Positions 1 to 13,000 of a DNA stretch of 64,000 nucleotides are shown here, one piece after another. The position numbers were made by a program, and so were the translations under genes. The stretch is from Prostheceraeus crozeri (taxonomy: Eukaryota > Platyhelminthes > Polycladida > Euryleptidae), in NCBI GenBank assembly GCA_907163375.1, contig CAJQUW010008675.1, positions 1-64,000 on the forward strand, given 5' to 3'. Below the pieces are notes generated by a model. The model did not search any database. It was not told the DNA's origin and was given only the letters and a program-made list of their open reading frames with translations. Positions within the stretch are counted from its first letter, which is position 1; each line of letters starts with the position of its first letter.

Positions 1-1620
1 TACGAAGGCTAGACAAGCATTCTTCTACAGCGCCGTTTACTGCAAGTTGCACACTGACCCACTGAATTAGGCCTCTTGTCGCGTCATTTATTGATATTGA
101 CATTTCATCAAATTAGTACTTAACAATCATTTTAGTACTTCTATGAATTTAACTTCGGTAATTTCAACACTCGCCCGTTTAGTATACAGATTGGTAGGTA
201 AATAGGAATATATGCTTTGCAGTGTAATTGGTGCGTGGGTCACATTTTTGGTCAAATTATTGGGTACAGTCTGGTGCACAGTGAAGTTTAAAATTTATCT
301 AAATTTATTCAACCATTGGTCCTACGTAATCGGAATGCAAATTGGCCGCTGTTTATGTTAAGCCACATCAACCACACAAACAAAACATCATTCCTACATA
401 CTACATTACGAAAGTAGGGGCCGCCAGTAAGTAACATTTTCTATCATAAAGCCACATATTAGCCTGTCGGAGCTGCGTAGAAATCGCCTGCTGACATCAT
501 AACGAAACACAATATAGCCTTATTAGTGGTTGATGCGTGCCTCACTAACGCTTTGCTTTCGGACCCACACTTCTATACGTGTTCATACTTTAGTAGTTGA
601 TTCAGTCACTTTGAAGGCGGTGAATTCACTGTAAGAACCATCACAATTATGCGTGCATATTTACGATTTGAAGAATCGCTGAAAGAGCTCATCAGTTACC
701 TCTGTATCTTAGAAAACGTTCACAACTCACGCGCCGACGTCAAAATTGAAAATGTTATATCATGTAAACCATAATAAATTTACAATATCCTGCTTGCAAA
801 ATTTCAAATTTGCAAATATTGTAAATTTGAATGTGTGATTCATGAATTAAGAGAAGACACCTTATTTTGTCTACGTATCTTTTACCTTTCAATCACTTAC
901 GAAATGATTTGTAATGCGATATCATAGAATAGTAGTGGCCTACGAAAATTAGATGGTGGCCCGCCACGAACGGAATGTCATCAGTACCGACCCGGCAGTC
1001 TTTGTAGAGTATTCTTGCCTTATAGAAATTTGTAGGCATTATACTCGTATTACGACTGTCCTCATCGCGTAGCCTACTCATAAGAGTAAAAGAATCTCCA
1101 TTTGATTACATGCGCGTGCATGTGCTCTAACAACGTAGCACATAATGCATAATCCTTTGCTAGTCGTGCCAAACGTTCTTTAATTATAAAATCTTTTGTA
1201 AGTATGAAATTATCATGCACTACTTATACGATACTGCGAGTAGTGAATTTTATCGCACCCATTATCTCCACGTAGCAAAAGCTGCTTCAAATATTAAAAG
1301 TATATTTTTCAACTAGCCAATAGCATCATTCATCAATTTCAGACGTTACATCCTTGGAATTCATATAAAAATGAGCAATCCCATTGAAACCAATTGCTTG
1401 TTATGAAATGTCCATTTACCGCTTCATTTCTTTATCTTTAGTTCAAACTAAAAATTTCAATCATAGGAATTTACATAATTATTCAAATTCAAATTTTAGA
1501 AGCTCAGAGCATAAAAAATAAAATTTGATTATTCATATTAACTAAGCTCTCTTTCCTCATGGTTGTCTGATTAAATCCAGTTTCCAAAAACACTCATAAC
1601 AACCGTTATGTTCTCTGACG
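1..1620. other. No gene recognised
   Basis: AT-rich sequence with only short random ORFs. I saw no splice-bounded exon, repeat family member or RNA gene in it. Confidence 0.5.
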
Positions 1621-1635
1621 TAGTTTTAAACGGCG

Positions 1636-1860
1636 TTGTGACCTTGTGGTACAGTGTTCGCTCTGCGTGCGAAAGACCTTGGTCCAAACCTTGGTCGGGT
1701 CAAACCGAAGACCTTTAATATAGGTTCGCCTGCATTTTGCCCCCCCACTCTAGCCCGACATCTGGGCGCCTGGCCTCCAGCACCTCGGCCATGGAACAAA
1801 GGTTTCATGCCTAATGCGCTTCCGAGCAAACAACAAGGTATGATTAATTATTTTCGCTAC
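1636..1860 (+). repeat. tRNA-derived SINE-like copy
   Basis: A GC-richer island in AT-rich DNA. A box A-like stretch (TGGTACAGTGTTCG, 1647-1660) is followed about 34 bases later by a box B-like stretch (GGTCCAAACC, 1681-1690, with one base missing against the consensus). This spacing is usual for an RNA polymerase III promoter of a tRNA-derived SINE. The remaining 150 bases would be the body, ending in an AT-rich tail near 1850. A folded tRNA is not apparent, so this is not called a tRNA gene. No second copy was noticed in the window to confirm the limits. Confidence 0.42.
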
Positions 1861-1889
1861 GTCCACGCCTCTACGAGATGCGGGTGATC

Positions 1890-2368
1890 TTGGACTACTC
1901 GATTCTTAAGTCTGATATGGCACGTCCAAAGACGTAAAACGTAATTTCCATGTAAAACTGATCACCTCTTGTTGTCAAAACTCGTGATGCCAAACCTATA
2001 GTCTTAACTGGCATGCTCGTCCTTGCTGCATGTATACATTGTTTAGTTTATATGCTCATTGAAATAAACACATGATCATGTTCATGCTTTGGTTTGGTGA
2101 ACGTGGCACCATGGCTTCCGTTTATTACTGAATTTTACTTGTTTGATTTTGATTTTCGCGATTAAAGCTCTTGCAGTCAGCATCGCCATTGAAAATCTAC
2201 CTTTCCACATCACGCAAAGGCTTCTTCCATAATTGAACGGTTTTCTGGACTTTCTAGCAGTGTTTACCGGCACCCCCGAAGTTTGATGGAGGAAAAAATC
2301 TCACTTTTGCTGTCACACATTATGTGAGACTATTTAGCCATTCTCAGTGGCAAAGATCTTTGCATGTT
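1890..2368. other. No gene recognised
   Basis: Intergenic AT-rich DNA; no repeat or coding signal seen. Confidence 0.45.
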
Positions 2369-3045
2369 TTAACCCATTAAGACCCAATGTTCCAATATTA
2401 GAACACGCACATTTTTCAACAAAATAAATAAGTTTGAGAATATATTGAAATAATTTTGGCTTCAAACAGTTGACATTGATTGACATATCAATTCCTGTAG
2501 CAATTATGATGAATTTCGTCCTAGTTTATATTTTTACAGAATTTCGAAATTTTCAAAATTTTCGTTTTTCTACCATTTTGAAAACAGCTGTTTATTCAAG
2601 ATGCTACTAAAGAGAAGTGAGCATTTTTTACTAAATATGTTACTAGACGTTCAACCTAAAATCTAGGCAGCATTACTTTTTAGTAATGGTGAAAATATCA
2701 CTAAATATATGTTTTTTCTAAATGTCCAATATTGAGTCAAAATGATTTCCTTTGTAGCAAAATATACAATTGATGACATCGTTGAAATTATACAAGACTG
2801 GTCTGATGATGAAGAAAATGATGTGGCTATTGTACCTCCGGACAATGACGGATTGTCGAGCAGAATATCTTGCCGAAGATGCATACTTCACAGAACCTCT
2901 GGATGTCGTTCGTGCTTTAGAGGTCCCTGTAGCGGACCAGTCACTATTGATCTCAGCGCTTGTGCTATTAACCATCGCTAGTGGGGGCGGTTCGCTTTGG
3001 CTAAAAAGTGGATGCTATGTAGCGGCGACGGAACGGCTATAAATT
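2369..3045 (+). pseudogene. piggyBac-like element fragment, left end and transposase N-terminus
   Basis: TTAA at 2369-2372 is followed by CCCATTAAGACCC, which resembles the start of piggyBac-type termini inserted in their TTAA target. About 370 bases later an ORF (from 2742) reads an acidic DDEEND stretch followed by VAIVPPDNDGL. In the neighbouring frame the reading continues as EYLAEDAYFTEPLDV and then EVPVADQS. An acidic N-terminus with a PP-D/N-G-LTDEE-like motif is usual for PGBD-type transposases; the catalytic DDD region is absent. A frameshift near 2850 breaks the ORF. No matching right terminus was found, so the element is truncated or its end is unrecognised. The assignment rests on short motifs. 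Confidence 0.4.
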
Positions 3046-3818
3046 CAATGTATATTTGTGCAACGAACAGAATCGTCGACTTGCTAGCGATGACACTATG
3101 TTGTGCGAACCACACAGGTAGTACTTGATCTTATATCAGTTCTCAGAAGACCTGAAATAGGCATAGACTCTTTTTGCTAATCTTATCAACCGCTATGCTT
3201 TTCGCACAGACTTGAAGATGCGGGATGTTGAAGCCTCGGAGCGGCTAGAGCAACTCGGTTCTCTTTGCAAACTTCGCTATCACAGCCTCCCACGCTATGA
3301 AGACGCCCTCCCAGACGAACCTATGCGATGGTTCGGCTGGCTGTGTCCCTTTGTACCATGCACCACCCACGGTTGTGTGCTCGCCCGCAAATTTGTCGCA
3401 GCAGAATGTTGGTGAATGTCAAGCGGCGACTCAAAGGAGAGATGGCACAAATTCCATTATTTCCATGACACATATGCGGGGAATACAACAATCCACTGGC
3501 TGGAGTGATTTATTGATATACGAAGATAGGAAATATAGGAGCAGTCACAGCAAACCGTGATATTAAGCATTATCCTTCCATCGAGGTAGCCTTTTCAACG
3601 CTTGGTGCATCTCTCAGAATGTTGGGCACAAAGTCTCATTCGAACAGTTCATGAGAACGACGGCAGCTGTTTTGCTTCATCAGGCACCTTCAGGAAACAT
3701 ACTCGGTCAAGGACCAGCTTCAAAAATTCCCCAAGAGATTCGTTGCATTGGTCAACACCGGTCGGTCACAAAATTGAACCAGAGACGCTGCCGCCAACGC
3801 AAAAAGAACACACCATGC
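3046..3818. other. Unassigned region with short overlapping ORFs
   Basis: Higher GC than its surroundings, with several 60-90 codon ORFs in different frames (3212-3415, 3297-3560, 3602-3911). It may be the decayed rest of the piggyBac-like element to the left, but I recognise no domain. Confidence 0.35.
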
Positions 3819-3831
3819 GGATGTGAGACTT
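3819..3831. repeat. Left target-site duplication of the Penelope insertion
   Basis: GGATGTGAGACTT occurs here and again, in the same orientation, at 6643-6655. The two copies bracket the whole inverted Penelope-like structure. Confidence 0.7.
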
Positions 3832-5366
3832 TTCACAGGCAAGTAAAGATAGTTTCTGACTCGGATCTAATTTATTGGTCGAAAATAAAAGGATTTAAAG
3901 TTACAGCGTGACGGGCCTTCGGCGTCCAGCGCCTTCTTAACGGTCGATGGTCAAATGGCGGTCTGGCAAACTCGGTTGTGAAGATTTTATAAAGAAGTGG
4001 AATGATATTCCAGAAATTGTGTTTGCTTGTTGAATGTGCGGTGATCAAAGTGAGAAGGCAGACTGTAGCAAGGTAATTTCATGTCTTCTATTGATTGTTG
4101 GCCTCAAGTGATGTAATAGCTTTTGCTTCAGTTAATGTTGTGTCTCGAGTGTTTTCGTCCAGCTTCAGCAATGAAATCGGATCTGAAAATCCTCGATGCT
4201 AACCTAGATCATTAGTGTTTATTTTTATTATGCAGTCCATAGCGAGCGCTGGAATGCAGACTTTATTATCATAATTGCACGTCTATGTTCTGCGTGCCGA
4301 GTGGAGAATTTACCTATACAGTCTTTCCAATGTAAGCATTCTCCACATTTAATTACAAGTGTACCTATTAATACTACGTATTTATCACTACATTAAACTT
4401 CGGCTAAACATTTACAGCTTTGACAGCTACAAAGTATTATAGTAAATTTTTTATTTCCTTATTGTTTACGTCTGTCTACCGTATTCCATTAAATAACTGT
4501 AAACAGGTAAGTCAAACTTCTTAACTGCTTTATTAATTTTTTCTATTGCATTTAGTCGCTGATAAACTGAACTTTAAAATAACAATTATTTTGGTTCTTG
4601 ATTTTATTTCTACTCCCTATGGTTGTTCCTTTTCTTGGAAAAATTCTTGTGTAATGTAGCCATTTTTAATTACAATGTCATTAAATTCGCTCCCTTTTTC
4701 TTTTTTGCATCAACTTCATTGCTACAACACCCGATTACTTAATATCTTTTAAAGCGGTTATTAATGGAAACTACTTTAAAACATGTATTGGGCACGAAAG
4801 AGTTCCCTTCTTAAGGTTATGTTCGGAATGGCCTGGTTTTGTGGTACCCAACGCATCTTAATTGAACTTTATTATTAATTAATTTTTATTTTTATATCTA
4901 AGAAGGGTTATACCAGTCCCATTGGGTTTATGAGCTTCTATCGTAAATTTTATGCTTGAGTTTACTGCATATAAAGACATCCAGTTCTCTGGGACAGTAA
5001 GTCATCTATTATACCTCGATTGGACCAAGGATGATATCATCGATGTAATCTCATATAGAGTCGACGGAGAAAAAGCTTAATTTTTCAATAGCCAATTAGT
5101 ATCTATATGACTCATAAGAAAATCACATGCAAATGTGGGGCAAAATGTGCGCACCATGGGTACACCTTTGATTTGGTTTATACACATTGTCCTATGTATT
5201 TTATCTATTGTATTTCAATTCTTCATTTCCACTAGATGGTAGAACAATTATATCCTAGCCTCCAAATACAATTGGGTATAGAATAATAACATAAAAAGTT
5301 TAGGAACAGTACTGGCATCTAATTGACACTTTTGGTCTTAGCATAAAAACAAATAGAACAGTTGAA
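3832..5366 (-). mobile_element. Penelope-like element, longer minus-strand copy
   Basis: Read on the minus strand, the spacer side (about 5200-5130) gives a broken form of the RT motif GVPMG. Then RYIDDIILGP, the catalytic palm motif with two aspartates, lies at about 5057-5028. A C-terminal GIY-YIG endonuclease segment follows near 4340-4250 with YIGKT, an arginine-rich helix and an H-x-EH motif. RT followed by GIY-YIG is the layout of Penelope-like retroelements, which copy themselves by target-primed reverse transcription. Stops and frameshifts interrupt the ORF. The distal part (3832-5096) is an inverted copy of 5367-6612. Confidence 0.75.
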
Positions 5367-6642
5367 TATTGGCTATTGAAAAATTAAGCTTTTCTCCGTC
5401 GCTCTAATTGAAGATCCATCGATGATATTCCATCCTTGGATCCAAATAGAGTATAATAATGACCTTACTGTCCCATATAACTGATGTCTTTAATGCAGTA
5501 AACCTCAAGCATAAACTCTACGATCGGAAGCTCATAACCCAATGGGACTGGTTACCCTTCTTAGATATAAAAATAAAAAAATAATTACCTAATAAAGTTC
5601 AATATGCGTGTGGTACCACATACCCCAGGCCATTACCGACATAACCTTAAGAATGAGGGACTCTTTCGTGCCAATCATGTTAAAAGTAGTTTCATTAATA
5701 ACCGCCTTAAAAGATATAAGTAATCGGTTGTAGCAATGAAGTGATGCAAAAGAAAAAGTTAGCGCAATTTAATGACATTCTAATTAAAAATGGCTACAGT
5801 AGCAAGAATTTTTCCAAGAAAAGGAACATGTAAAGCATAGGAGTAGAACTAAAATCAAGAACCAAAATAATTGTTATTTTAAAGTTCCATTTATCAGACG
5901 ATAATATGCAATAGAAAAATTAATAAAGCAGTTAAGAAGTTTGACTTACCTGTTACAGTTATTAATGAATACGGTAGACAGACGGCTAAACCAAATAAGG
6001 AAAAATAAAAATTTCTATAATACTTGTAGCTGGCAAATCTGTAAATGTTTACCTAAGTTTAAATGTATAGTGATAAATACGTAGTATATATCGGTACACT
6101 TGTAATACAACATGTGGAGAATGCTACATTGGAAAGACTGTAAGGAAATTCTCCACTCGGCACGCAGAACATAAGACGTGCCCATTATTAAAAATAAGTC
6201 TGCATCCAGCGCTCCTCTATGAGCATAATAAAAATAAACATAATGATCTTAGGTAGCATCGAGGATTTTCAGATCGATTTCATTGCTAAGCTGACGAACA
6301 CTCGAGACACAACATTCACTGAAGCAAAAGCTATTACACACTTGAGGCCAACAATCAATAGAAGACATGAATTACCTTGCTACAGTCTGCCTTCTCACTT
6401 TGATCACCTCACATTCAACAAGCAACACAATTCTTAATATCATTCACTTCTTTATAAATCTTCACACCGAGTTTGCAGACCGCCATTTGACCATCGACCG
6501 TTAAGAAGGCGCTGGACGCCGAAGGCCCGTCACGCTGTAACTTTAAATCCTTTTATTTTCGACCAATAAATTAGATCCGAGTCAGAAACTATCTTTACTT
6601 GCCTGTGAAATGCATCGCCTGACTCGCAAACTGGTCAACTAT
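5367..6642 (+). mobile_element. Penelope-like element, truncated plus-strand copy
   Basis: This is the reverse complement of 3832-5096 at high identity, so the pair forms a long palindrome with a spacer of about 270 bases. It starts inside the RT domain (a damaged IDDI motif near 5415-5425) and runs through the GIY-YIG domain. At 6112-6175 the reading is CGECYIGKTVRKF followed by TRHAEHK. The ORF at 6219-6437 is the broken C-terminal continuation. It ends at CTTGCCTGTGAA, the mirror of the left boundary, plus about 30 extra bases before the target duplication. A 5'-truncated inverted partner joined to a longer copy is a known Penelope arrangement. Confidence 0.75.
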
Positions 6643-6655
6643 GGATGTGAGACTT
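6643..6655. repeat. Right target-site duplication of the Penelope insertion
   Basis: Second copy of GGATGTGAGACTT, a perfect 13-base match to 3819-3831 in the same orientation. Confidence 0.7.
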
Positions 6656-8049
6656 GTGATATTCCCCTTCATGTTGATGCTTCAAAATCTTTCACCAATC
6701 CTAGTAGATTTATTTTTCTGACTTTTTGAATTGCGTTAAATAGATGTACTTGTTCAATCAATCTATTTTTAGTGTCAATCGATTTCTTGTCATGTTGACA
6801 ATATATTTTTAAATATTCGCACATGCAAACTTTAGAAAAATCCAATATTTACTGCACGAAAAGAAACGCAATGAGGATACTTACGCTAGTTTTGACGCTT
6901 ACCTTCATTACACTGAATTGACCCAATTGCTCCAAAATTGGACATTGACCTTTTGACCTCTTAAAATTAATTTTGTGCCGTTTCTGCTCTTCTTGTATAT
7001 TATTATGACCTTATGACTAAAAAACGACATTCGGTTCAAAAATTTATCTGCAGGAATGCTTTTCGGTTTTAATGGATTACGCTAGATTAAATGATTCCAT
7101 CTAAAATGAATTTTTGTCATCGGACAAGCATCTTTTGCAGGCAAACAGCACACAAATGAATCCATTCATAATTGTAATTAGCCCTTTTATAATAGCTAAA
7201 ATAGCTTACTAACTAATTACTTACGGTTCGTTTTCAAATTACTGACTTTTTAATCAATAGGCTAAAGGAGAGATACAGGTTCAATATTTCGATGAATCAA
7301 ATTATATTGTTCACTCGAAATTTTATAAAGTATAGAGGATAACGAGTCCAGAGTTGACTAAAGGAATAACAAGACACATGTACAATCAAACTTTATTTAA
7401 CACCTCATAAAATCATAGCTTTCAATAAAATTTGGCATTATCTTAATAAACTAACATAATAATGAAGAGTTAAAAAACACCATCCAAACTTATGTGTTAT
7501 GAGGGGCAGCGTCCATTGCCGAAGAATATTGTCAGTCGAAAGCGAAGTGTCGCCGTGTGTCGTGGCGGAGGTGTTGTTGTCCGTCTGTTCCCGGTGTTCG
7601 TTCTCGTTCATGTTCGTTCTCCTTCCTCCCAAAGTGTACATGTACACATTATATTAGTCTGTCGCGGCCGATTACAATTTGCCGCGATTGCCTTCGGGCC
7701 TCGAACCCTCAGCAATCAAAGAAGATGCCGATACTGTGACAAAAGTTTTACCACATAATCGTGAAATTGCTGATATTGCTTCTCTTGAGAGTGAAAATTG
7801 AGCGGGCAGTGTTGTTATCAAATTCGTAATGACAATGTAACTTAGAGAGCTGCGTATAGAAGTTGGACAACAGATTGTCCGCACACCAGCATCGCATGAA
7901 TTCCATCGTGATGGAGATACAGTTTTGGCAAAGTGATTATTTTGAACAGTTTTTAATCATAGAAGAACTGCTTAAAATGTCCTGATTTTTCTGTTAGAAT
8001 TCTAAAATACACCAAGATAGAATGGTCTAAAATTTACTGTAACTCTCAT
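6656..8049. other. No gene recognised
   Basis: Mostly AT-rich. A slightly GC-richer patch at 7500-7900 carries overlapping ORFs on both strands. Around 7720-7800 there is a coding-like reading (EDADTVTKVLPHNREIADI) that ends in a stop, and I cannot assign it. Confidence 0.4.
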
Positions 8050-8179
8050 CGTGACGGAATTACACAAACCAATCATATAAATTTGATAACTCTACGGTAC
8101 ACTTATCGAATTGAAATCCACAATTTTGTAAACTGATCTCTATGTAATTCAATTACAAGGCAAATGTAATTCCGTCACG
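8050..8179. repeat. Short inverted-repeat element
   Basis: A 15-base perfect inverted repeat, CGTGACGGAATTACA at 8050-8064 against its complement at 8165-8179, encloses 100 bases. This is consistent with a tiny MITE or a chance hairpin; no second copy was seen. Confidence 0.4.
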
Positions 8180-8760
8180 TTTTCGATTTTGTCTATGAAG
8201 AAGTCTAAATCACTGTATAAAGTAGTTGATAGCGGAGTATCATAACTGCTCCTATACATAAAACAAGTTTCTTTCGAACTGCTATTGTCACAGTATACGA
8301 CGTCCACGTAGGCCTACTTAAATGTACGTGCATAAATACCTAAAATGCATAGACCTACCTCTGGGTTAATGATGCTTTTGCAGTACAATATTCTTTTTTT
8401 TCAGTTTTGATCTACGCATTCATAAAACAATCTCAGTAGAAGTCTGACATAACCTTGATGAAAGCTATAGTTACTAACTTTCCATAATTAGATCATTATT
8501 TTTATATTTTGTAAGAGTAAAATCCATCACTCTGCTCTCAATTATATGTTCCTCGATTACCCGAATTCCTCATGATCTAAGCTCATAAGCATTTTTTTCT
8601 ACAATGATTCAAATTGGTACATTTGTATTAACTTACATGTATGTCGCAGTCTCTCGCTACTTTCAATAAAATGAATTAATACCCAACACTACCTCGCTGA
8701 TGTGCATATTTGCAATAACAGGAAAAGATAAATTTATACCAAAAAGGCTATCTTCTGCAC
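8180..8760. other. No gene recognised
   Basis: AT-rich spacer with no coding or repeat signal that I can support. Confidence 0.4.
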
Positions 8761-9007
8761 ACCGTAAGCTGTAGAGTACGAAAGCTGGCTGATTTTGACT
8801 ACGAAACCGATGTACAAAACGAAAATAACTGAATGTACGAAAGCATGATTGTTCGTGCTCATACACTACGAAAGCGTTTGGCCTTCCTATTGGATTATAT
8901 TTATACATATACATTATCATAAACAATCGCGCTTTCGCAAATTTTTTTATTCTCATTTTGTACATCGGTTTCGTAAGTAGCTTTAGTATTACACAGTTTA
9001 CAGTGTA
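8761..9007. mobile_element. Palindromic MITE family P, copy 1
   Basis: Nearly the same sequence recurs at 47934-48207. Both have GTAAGCTGTAGAGTACGAAAG at one end and TTACACAGTTTACAGTGTA at the other. Between the ends, TACGAAACCGATGTAC is mirrored by GTACATCGGTTTCGTA, so most of the element can fold into a hairpin. No protein is encoded: the 129-codon minus-strand ORF here exists only because the palindrome is stop-poor. It abuts the next element at 9008-9010. Confidence 0.8.
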
Positions 9008-9009
9008 GC

Positions 9010-10019
9010 TACACTGTAGATCGCTGGATATGAGAATTACATACAAACACATACCAAGTTTACATACAATTTGAAACCAACATTTGATACGAGATTCTGG
9101 TATATATAAAGAAATCTGGTATGTTTTTCATACAAATGGCCATTTACTTTCGTATGTGATTCGTATGTAAACGATACGAACTATGCTAACTGTGATTGGC
9201 TGTTTTACGTATTGGCTGAAATACGAATTCTTGGTATGTTTTATATACGAGACCCGATGCAAATTGGTATGTGTTTCGTATGTCTTTCGTATGAATAGCT
9301 TTATGTGATATGGGAAAAAATATGTTATACTACATACTACTTACAAATAACTTTTTTCCAGTAATACCAGTCGTGAATATTTCTTTTTGAAAGTGTGGTA
9401 TTTAACTAGATTGGATTTGTTGTGGAATTAAAGCCGCATGTCATCTTTGCAACTTGTCTTATCCAAGCATTCCACAAGACTCATAATTAGCTCATTTCCC
9501 TTGAACTAAATTGATAAACATCATTTCAATAAAACGATAACTTATTCAGCAACCATGTTGACTTATATATCTCAAACATAACTATTTTTGCGTTCATGAA
9601 TTATAATGTGTCTTTATTTTGGATTGATAATATGCTTAGTTCCAAAATTACATAATGCATAATTGTTGATGGTCAAATACTTATTGATTATTTATGAAAT
9701 GCCTCGAACCTACATGTATTAAAATCGAATTCAGTATTGTTAGTTTGACTATAAAATGTCATTATCTCACTACTTACAAAGCAGTAGTAGCATTAGTGTG
9801 ATCTTTATTGACAAAAGGCCTTAAATCAACATACTTTGGACATGATTGATGCTTTCTTTTAACATTGTGCTGGTATGGCTTCAGCATGTAAAGCATACCA
9901 CACTTGAAATAACATGCGAAAAGCATACAAATATATACCAAGATCATACAGAAATATACCAAAAAATATTTTGGTATGCATCCTCCGTATGTGATTCGTA
10001 TTGAGCGATTTACAGTGTA
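9010..10019. mobile_element. 1-kb non-autonomous TIR element family T, copy 1
   Basis: Begins TACACTGTAGATCGCTGGATA and ends GAGCGATTTACAGTGTA, so the termini are inverted repeats (TACACTGTAratCGCT). The body is rich in CGTATG and GGTATG words near both ends. It aligns along its length with 14084-15061 and with the split copy at 51287-51480 plus 60285-60790. No transposase is visible; the ORFs shared between copies (9774-10043 and 14864-15100, minus) read through the right terminus and look non-coding. It is best described as a MITE-like DNA transposon mobilised in trans. Confidence 0.8.
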
Positions 10020-13000
10020 CAAAACACTTGATAAACATCTCAAAAGCAGTCGTAGAAAACTGTCTAAATCAGCTTTTTCTTGTGGAGCAGTCTGATCATC
10101 TTGATTTTTAGTGATCGACCTAAAAAACGAGACAGTGTTGCAGATCTCTGCATCTGACTATTTTCGAACAAGTAACAAATCTGAATTGTCACTAAGTCTC
10201 GACACAATGTGTAGCACTGGTACGATTCAATGTTTTCAGATCTTTCCAAATATTAGCAGTGGAGAATCTGTCACAAATATGATGTCATTTTCGTTCATCA
10301 TGGTTATTTTGATGGAAGACTCGGAAGACTTGACAGCGTGTGCAAATATTTCCGCGTTTGAAATTATATGAGAACCTGACAATCAATCTGTGTGCGATAC
10401 GTTAAACGTTCCCACCAAGTCCATCATTTGGAGCCTTGCCATGGGCTGTCGCAAAATAGTTCCATCGTGTTTTCAGATGATGAGCAGTTTCTAGATATTT
10501 CAACATGGCGAACACATACTTATTAGTGTACTGGCTAGCTGGACCATCTGTTCAGATGTCAACATGTTAAGCATGTGCTTAACATGATGAAAAGACGAAT
10601 TTATATTGATATCACTCAGAGCATAAACTATAAATAGAGCATAAATGTATAGGTAGAATGTCGACTCAAAAAAGTGTCTGTATACAGTGAAAATTTTTAT
10701 ATCAATAGATTCCGTTTTTTGCGCAGATTACGTTCCTGCTGTCCAAAAAATTATTTGAGTAGGTTTAAAAAAGACAAAATGTTGCCAATTTATATACTAC
10801 CGAGATGACTCTTTTTATAAGTAGTAGGAAACAAGTTGGACATCAAAAGGAATGAATATTTGCCAATAAACATCCTAGCTAAGCGGGAATTTAGTTGATT
10901 ATCAGGGGAATTTCATGATCCGCATTATAATGGAAGTATTCATGAAAAAATCGCAATCTTATTCTTACTTTTATGATTCACTAAATTCATGTTTCATTTC
11001 TTGAATCTGATTAATGACGTGGACCCATTTACATCTTTCAAAGTTGATTGAAATCATTGTCTTTGATTGTGTTATTGCTCTACCAGTGACAGTTTGTTTA
11101 TGAAATGATTGCGCTTTAGAAGATCCTCCTGAGGTTGAGCATTAAAGCAACAGAAAGTCATCGAGTTGCAAAATTTAACAAACATTACCTCACCAAGGGT
11201 GCCATGACTCGGAAGGTCTGTAAAATACGATCATTCCTTCTCCATATTACTTTCATGATCACCCAATTCCCTGATATGTGTAAAAAAAAACTGCAAAAAT
11301 TTGCATATCTCACATTTGGAAACAATTCCGACTGCATCTGCTTTGAGTTCATTTGATAAAATCGAACGTGTATACACATTGGGGATTTAAAAAATGCGGA
11401 GTTACCACTCTACCTAATATATCTACTCTATGATTAACTTTCTCGGTAATGATACTACAAGCTTTGACATAAAGTTTTAATTAAAGTCAAAAATCTTTTT
11501 GATTGCATGTGCTGTCGGACAGAACTTACTTGAACTGTGGTTCTGGGATAGTCCTTGTCTGAGAAGCGTAGCCTCATCCACAACCTTCTTAAATGTGAAC
11601 TTTGCTGTGGCTATGACATAAAGCCATTAATATAAATAATATAATAATGACAAACAAACAATAAATACATTTGCAATTCCAATTTAAATGAAAATTACTT
11701 GTACTACTGAATACACAAATGTGTATAGCGATGCTGCAAGAAAGATAATCAGAAAGGAATTGCTTTGGCAGAGACATGTAACATGTATATCCCCAAGCTG
11801 AAGCATTGAAATGAATTGTCAACTTGTTGTGAGTCTCATTCTTGTCTAGCCCCGCATTTCAATATCCCTTTGAGATAACAAAGCGAAAGCTTTGGGATTT
11901 CGGCTAAGTCTTAATGAATGAGTGATATTATCAAATTAGATGAAATACGATAGCAACAGACAATGTTTCAAAACCTTGAAGCAAATTAAATGTATCAAAG
12001 TTGTCTAAGAATTGCCAACGAGGTCCACCCGAGGCAAAACAAAATGACGCCAGTCGGGCAGCATAAGATTTCTTCCCTTTCCTTTAGTATCATAATTTTA
12101 TGAAAATGTCGAATCAACGACCAAAGCACTAATCTAAAAGCATAGTCTTCGGCTCAAACAATTACATCTTTTATCTATCCTTTGTACTGCCTTCTGAAAA
12201 TGCTATGAAAATGTAAGAAAGCAGTCGGTTAGATGCAAACGCAAGCAGTTCTTTAATGTAATGGCAAATATTCTATAATTCTACATCAAGAATAGATGTC
12301 CTCACTTGAGCACTGTATTTGATAAATATTCGAGGTTGGATGCAATAACGTATGTAGGCATAGGCATTCTAAACACTTCTAAATGTATTGATTTTGAGAT
12401 CGCTTTTTTGAATATTTGTATTGAGATCGCTAACTAAATATTTGTATTTTTGTTATTGAGCCAGATGTATAGCCATGTACTGTAGTTAGTTCTCCCAATC
12501 ATTAAATTTGGCGGTACCAGGCTGAGAAAGATTAAACGATTAAAAGATCTAATGTAAACGGAGAAATTGAAAGATAGGTACCTATGAAAAATGCTATCTT
12601 TCATAAGTATCTTCTTATTCACCTGAAATGAGAAGTATCTTTCTCATTCACCTGATGATGCATACAGGTTGTGCATGAAATATTATGTCCTCTGTACTTT
12701 TGGATTTAGGATAAAAAGAAGACCAATGTCATAAGTTGAGATTCTAAGTTTACAGCATTTACTATATCTTCAAGAAACAAACACTTTTTCAACTAAAAAC
12801 AGCTAGCCAAAGGAAACATCTTCTACTGTCTTTGCAGCTAGCTGTTTTCTGTTATTCTCCGAATTTGAATTAGCATGCTCTTAAGAACATTTCGCACGAG
12901 TCACATTTTTGGACATTGAAAACATATAAGTACTTACACGTATCAGTCATATAATGATTGTCTGCAATTAAATCGGTGCCGCAGTTTACCATTTTGCGAG

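Noticed and set aside
1636..1720. Functional tRNA gene
   Set aside because: Box A- and B-like sequences are present but no cloverleaf can be drawn; it fits a SINE better.
8663..9052. 129-codon minus-strand ORF
   Set aside because: It spans the palindromic MITE and recurs in its other copy (47893-48216) only because the repeat is stop-poor; there is no domain.
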